This document shows, in pieces, positions 60,453-64,000 of a stretch of 64,000 nt of DNA. The notes beneath the pieces were generated by a model. It was not told where the DNA came from and searched no databases. It worked only from the letters and a program-made list of their open reading frames with translations. The stretch's first letter is position 1. Each line of letters begins with the position of its first letter. Both the position numbers and the translations under genes were made by a program. The stretch is taken from positions 1-64,000 of the forward strand of contig NW_026516786.1 in the NCBI RefSeq assembly GCF_025766255.1, written 5' to 3'. Origin of the DNA: Zychaea mexicana (Eukaryota; Mucoromycota; Mucoromycetes; Mucorales; Lichtheimiaceae).

Positions 60453-61832
60453 TTATTTGATGCAAATAGCATTGGGAGGAGAAGCAACACCCTGGTATTT
60501 GTTAAGAGGAGCGCTGGTGAAAAAGTACTCGTAGATACCATCCTTGGCCGAGTCTTCCGCAAGTTTTTCCAGGTAGAACATTTCGCCGCTATATTTTGAA
60601 CTTTTAGTGAGTAATAAACTGTGTGGAGAAGCTCCTCAAAAGGACAAAAGCAAGGCTATGGAATACTTACATTGGCATACCCCAACCGCCCAAAAATTGG
60701 ACGTCTAATGTTGTAGTGAAAAAAGAAACATACATACATGAGTAACCCTCCCTCTTGAATGAGATATCGTAGCCCTATTCTTATAGAAATAGTCTATACT
60801 TCAGAAAGTAAGGACATGGCACTTACGACAAGACTCTACCCAGTTGGGTGGGAACGCTTCAAAGGGGAAGTTGTCACAGGCGACCGCAGCAAAATGGTTT
60901 TCCCAAATCCATCTGAAAGTTTCTTCACAAGCCTTGACACCAGCACATTCGGGATGCTTCAAATCCATCATTTCCGCCAGACGATGGCCCTCCTTCTCGT
61001 AGGCCGCCATCCATCCGACGCGAACCAGAAGGATATCACCTTGCTTGAAAGTAACGCCTTGGGCTTCAGCGACCTGCTTGAGCTCGTCGACAGAGACTTC
61101 CATGCGAACAAGTGGGTTGAAATCAGGTCTGTGCTTTTCGGCCCAGCGGGCGTAATCCAACAGCACGGCTCGACCAGCGATACCGCGACGTGCCATATGG
61201 TGGATACCAAGACGACCGGAGTCGCGACTGATGATTTCTTCGGGCTTGATACCGTTGTAAAATGTTGCGGTGGGCACGTGGGAAACATGGCAAAGACCAT
61301 CCCACTGGGTAGAGGACTGGGGATTAAAGTTATCGTACGAGTCGTCAAAGGAAATGTTATCCGGGGTATGTGGGTGCAGGTTGTGCTTGATGGCTTGACG
61401 GCCAAACAAGGGAGGATTGGGTTTTTCCAGCTCCCAGTTCAATGGGAAGACCTTGCCCTTCTTGATGCATTTGCCTGCCTGTAAATTATAGCAATGTACA
61501 TGCGGATTGAGACTGTGCTACCAAAATAGAGGAACAGTGCCAGGCGTTGCTGCCCAATAAAGCACGGTATACAGCAGCAGCATGATGCAACACATACAAA
61601 AATGCAAATTCATTACCTCGGTTACGACGTCTTCGGTCAGAAGGTTAAGAGTGCCGAGGTTATCGTCTTCACCCCACACCCCCCATGCAGAATGAGGAGG
61701 GTATTCGGGCTTGATGGGAAGCTCGTCAAATGAAGGCAGCTTGCTGTTTGTCATAGTATATGTAGAGGCGTTCGATAAATTGATAGAAGAAGGAGATGCA
61801 CTGGTGGAACCGTGGGATCGGTCGTCCCGCAT
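60453..61832 (-). CDS. Cyclase-family protein (PF04199, kynurenine formamidase-like fold)
   Basis: Four exons (61832-61617, 61478-60827, 60704-60671, 60588-60453) sum to 1038 nt, 345 aa, including a 34-nt micro-exon. Family blocks are AWGVWGEDDNLGTLNLL near residue 50-65, KGKVFPLNWELEKP, STQWDGLCHVSH (metal-ligand region), SRDSGRLGIHHMARRGIAGR, GDILLVRVGWM, ACDNFPFEAFPP, HVQFLGGWGMPIGEMF and GVASPPNAI at the C-terminus. Members hydrolyse amides or lactones using a bound metal; bacterial relatives are kynurenine formamidases. Fungal ones of this length are mostly uncharacterised. The start may be 61832 or the in-frame ATG at 61754, which removes 26 Ser-rich residues. It lies 286 bases downstream of an aminotransferase on the same strand. 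Substrate assignment is not possible. Confidence 0.9.
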
Positions 61833-62118
61833 TTAAAGAGATCTGCCCGGGGGGTTCATAGTCCGCACACGTGCATGCGAGATTCCGCCATGGTTACATT
61901 TCATAATCCTCTTTTCCACGGTTCTGTTCATAGCAACCAGGAGAAGGACCAGCCTATCCTTCATCCATATGGAACATACATCAGATAAACAAGTACCCCC
62001 ACCACCCACTCGCTGTTTGTTCCATGGTGCACATACGCTAACTTCTTTACTCGAGTATAAAGGGTGTTTTCTTCTAGGTGTACAGGTACTGTGTTGGAGG
62101 AGTTTTGACAGTTCGTTT
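61833..62118. other. Short gap between the two enzyme genes
   Basis: It holds the cyclase promoter and the aminotransferase 3' end. It contains a CACGTG-core word at about 61867. Confidence 0.5.
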
Positions 62119-63788
62119 TTAGTCTAGTGTGTCCTTCGCTAGCCGAATCACCTTTTCCAGCAATTTCATGCCAGCCTGTAAATCCTGGACAGGGTAATGC
62201 GCAAAACAGAGCCGCAGACAATCTGAAAATTCATCCGAGTGTTCGGATCGAGGAGTGGCAAAGAGGTTGCCAGTACCCAGCTCGATATCTACTTGATGCT
62301 CGGTAATGATTTGATTTAACAGAGAACAGTTGACCCCTGTAGGCAAACGCAACCACAAAAAGTATCCACCCTTTGGTAACGTCGCGGAGCATCCAAGCGG
62401 TGCTAAATGTTTTTGGTATGGCATCCAAATTCCCTCGACGAGTCGTTCGTAAAGCACTAGTCTCAAACGCTCAATGTTTGCCTGCAAACTGACTTGTGGA
62501 TCACTGGTGCATAGTGTCTGCGATACAATGACACTTGCTACACCCCATCGTAAAACGAATTAGTTCAAACATCTTGCAGGTAACCCTTCTTCCCCCCTCC
62601 TCCTCCTTTGAAACACTTACAAAAATTGCAAGGACTGCTTCCAGATACATAAGATCCACTATCAAGATAACGGTTGGTTTGTTTGGGTACGTCATCTTAA
62701 ACTCTTATCTTTGATTGAAATGTAGCAGCAAGAACAAGTATTCGCCATCCCTCCTTTTTTAGCGTTCTTCTCTCTTACCTCAAGCCAAGACGCTTCACCA
62801 ATGCTTCTTGGGCCTCGACCCAACCCACTCGAAGACCAGGTGCCAAGATTTTTGAGAAAGAACAATTGCTAATGACTACGGGTCGGTCGGACTTTGATGC
62901 GAAATCATAAGCGACTAAACGTTGCGGAGCGACGCCTTGATACGTTAAAAGATCGTACACATCGTCGCATATAATCAGAACGTTATACTGTTTTGCGAGC
63001 GTCACGAGCTTTTCCCGCCGTTCTTTGGATAAGATGGAGGAGGAGGGATTGGCATGGGTGGGCACACAATACAGCACCGCGTCATAAAAGTCACCATGGC
63101 TGTTGTCGCGGGTACTACTGCCATCATCATGTTCAAAATGTTCTTTGATAAAGGTTTCCAAATAATCCACGTCAAGTCCGTCGCAGTCCTCTGGAATACC
63201 GACAAATTGATCCGTCGAAAACCCGCATTCTTGAAATATTCTGAACACGAAATGGTATGTGGGGTTTTGGAAGAACGCAAACCGGGTAACCGTCTGGGGT
63301 CTTGTCAGCATCGTAAGCATATGCTCAAGCATCAAGGATGCCCCTGGAGACGAACACAGGTGTTCCCTAAAAGTCACCGGGGGGGGGGTTGTGAGGCAGT
63401 TTAGCTGTTACTGTGTACCTTACTCCCCCACATTTTACTGTGCTCAGCTTATTATTCTGCCAAACTTACACCTTTACTGTGTCATTGTATGCTTTTGTCA
63501 AAAACGTCGCCAGACTTTCTAAAAAGTCGCGATCACCAGTGAAACCATTATACTATACGCAACAACATGGAGTTTAGTTTCTGCCTTCTGCAAACCCATC
63601 ACAGTCATGGAGTTCGAGGTTCGGATTCACCCTGAGCATGCCTTCCCTTTTTTTTACAACAGAGCAAAAAGTACCTGTAGCAATCTTTGTTTGGCATTAG
63701 GTAGTGAATAGGCGATCTGCGATGCACGCGATATAAGATCGACTGATAAAAGATCGAGTGATGGCAATCCCAATAGAAAGTTGATCAT
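62119..63788 (-). CDS. PLP-dependent class I/II aminotransferase
   Basis: Five exons (63788-63675, 63552-63470, 63366-62779, 62658-62621, 62537-62119) sum to 1242 nt, 413 aa. The fold-type I order is complete: MINFLLGLPS, YNGFTGDRDFLESLATFL, SPGASLMLEHML (cofactor phosphate region), NPTYHFVFRIFQECGF, VPTHANPSS, IICDDVYDLL, the Schiff-base lysine in SNCSFSKILAPGLRVGW (Lys near 236), then PKGGYFLWLRLP and LRLCFAHYP. It resembles the 2-aminoadipate/aromatic/kynurenine aminotransferase branch (YER152C- or LysN-like), which moves amino groups to 2-oxoglutarate. Precise substrate is open. Exon 4 is a 38-nt micro-exon. No mitochondrial presequence is evident, so it is probably cytosolic. It is on the same strand as the cyclase gene. 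Confidence 0.92.
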
Positions 63789-64000
63789 AGTTCTAGAAGC
63801 GTGGGAGAATGCCTAACATAATCGGATCGAATTTAGGCACGGTTTAAAAAAGACCGATTGCTTAAACCAAGATCCATTTATCACCCAAGTATTCTCGAAT
63901 TGCAGTCATTGTTACAGCCGGTCAGTACAATAGCATTATAGGTGGCTGGATGATGTTGTTGTTGTTATTGCTGCTTAACAGGTTTCTCTTGTCTGCCTCC
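63789..64000. other. Aminotransferase promoter at the window edge
   Basis: The last ~210 bases are the 5' flank of the minus-strand aminotransferase gene, with a short TTG repeat at about 63955-63970. No further gene can be supported. Confidence 0.5.

Noticed and set aside
60759..61484. 241-codon plus-strand frame
   Set aside because: It is the shadow of the cyclase exon on the other strand; the minus-strand reading has all family blocks.
63380..63389. Run of ten G on the plus strand
   Set aside because: It lies in an aminotransferase intron and is a single homopolymer with no further G-tracts to form a quadruplex.

Overview
This window is nuclear DNA from a fungus, most likely an early-diverging filamentous one (Mucoromycota, Mucorales-like). 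Four things point there. The genes are AT-moderate and full of short GT-AG introns (about 50-150 nt). Proteins carry long Gln/Ser/Asn tracts. The families are fungal: Zn2Cys6 factors, F-box/LRR proteins, an Ste6/MDR-type ABCB pump, a Syp1/FCHO muniscin, an Ist2-like anoctamin and an external EF-hand NADH dehydrogenase. The retroelement and HET-like relics resemble Mucorales families as I remember them. No species is claimed. For most multi-exon genes I rebuilt the exons by hand; exon sums are divisible by three and the joined proteins match the expected family order.

Layout. 1-4290: no recognisable gene. 4295-6246 (+): six-blade kelch protein. 6499-7459: 961-bp DNA transposon-like element with 25-bp perfect terminal inverted repeats and TA target duplications. 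7736-10132 and 10634-13137 (+): tandem paralogous Zn2Cys6 regulators with the same four-exon structure. 13525-15460 (+): F-box protein. 16255-20463 (+): full-length ABCB transporter. 22687-24654 (+): second F-box/LRR protein, followed at about 25030-26760 by a decayed paralogue.

27376-30959 (-): transportin/Kap104 importin. 31470-35031 (-): Syp1/FCHO endocytic adaptor. 35450-36022 (-): HET-domain-like relic. 36575-39560 (-): anoctamin. 39859-43460 (-): long coiled-coil protein with a CC1-box/HAP1_N-like motif. 44254-46961 (-): external alternative NADH dehydrogenase with two EF hands. 46962-50685: mostly non-coding, with doubtful coding fragments. 50686-51153 (+): small basic Ser-rich protein. 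51727-55107 (-): a third Zn2Cys6 regulator, rich in polyQ. 55108-59000: gene desert. 59010-60000 (+): broken 3' end of a LINE-like retrotransposon. 60453-61832 (-): cyclase-family (kynurenine formamidase-like fold) enzyme. 62119-63788 (-): fold-type I PLP aminotransferase.

Functionally the middle block is housekeeping: nuclear import, clathrin-mediated endocytosis, ER/plasma-membrane lipid scrambling or tethering, cytoskeletal adaptor, respiration. The left third is lineage-specific and expanding (regulators, F-box proteins, drug pump) and carries the DNA element and a pseudogene. The right end pairs two enzymes of possible amino-acid or kynurenine-type metabolism on one strand with a short gap. 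I found no clear new multi-gene system. The best leads are the CC1-box-like coiled-coil protein, the TIR element, the tandem regulators and the HET-like relic.
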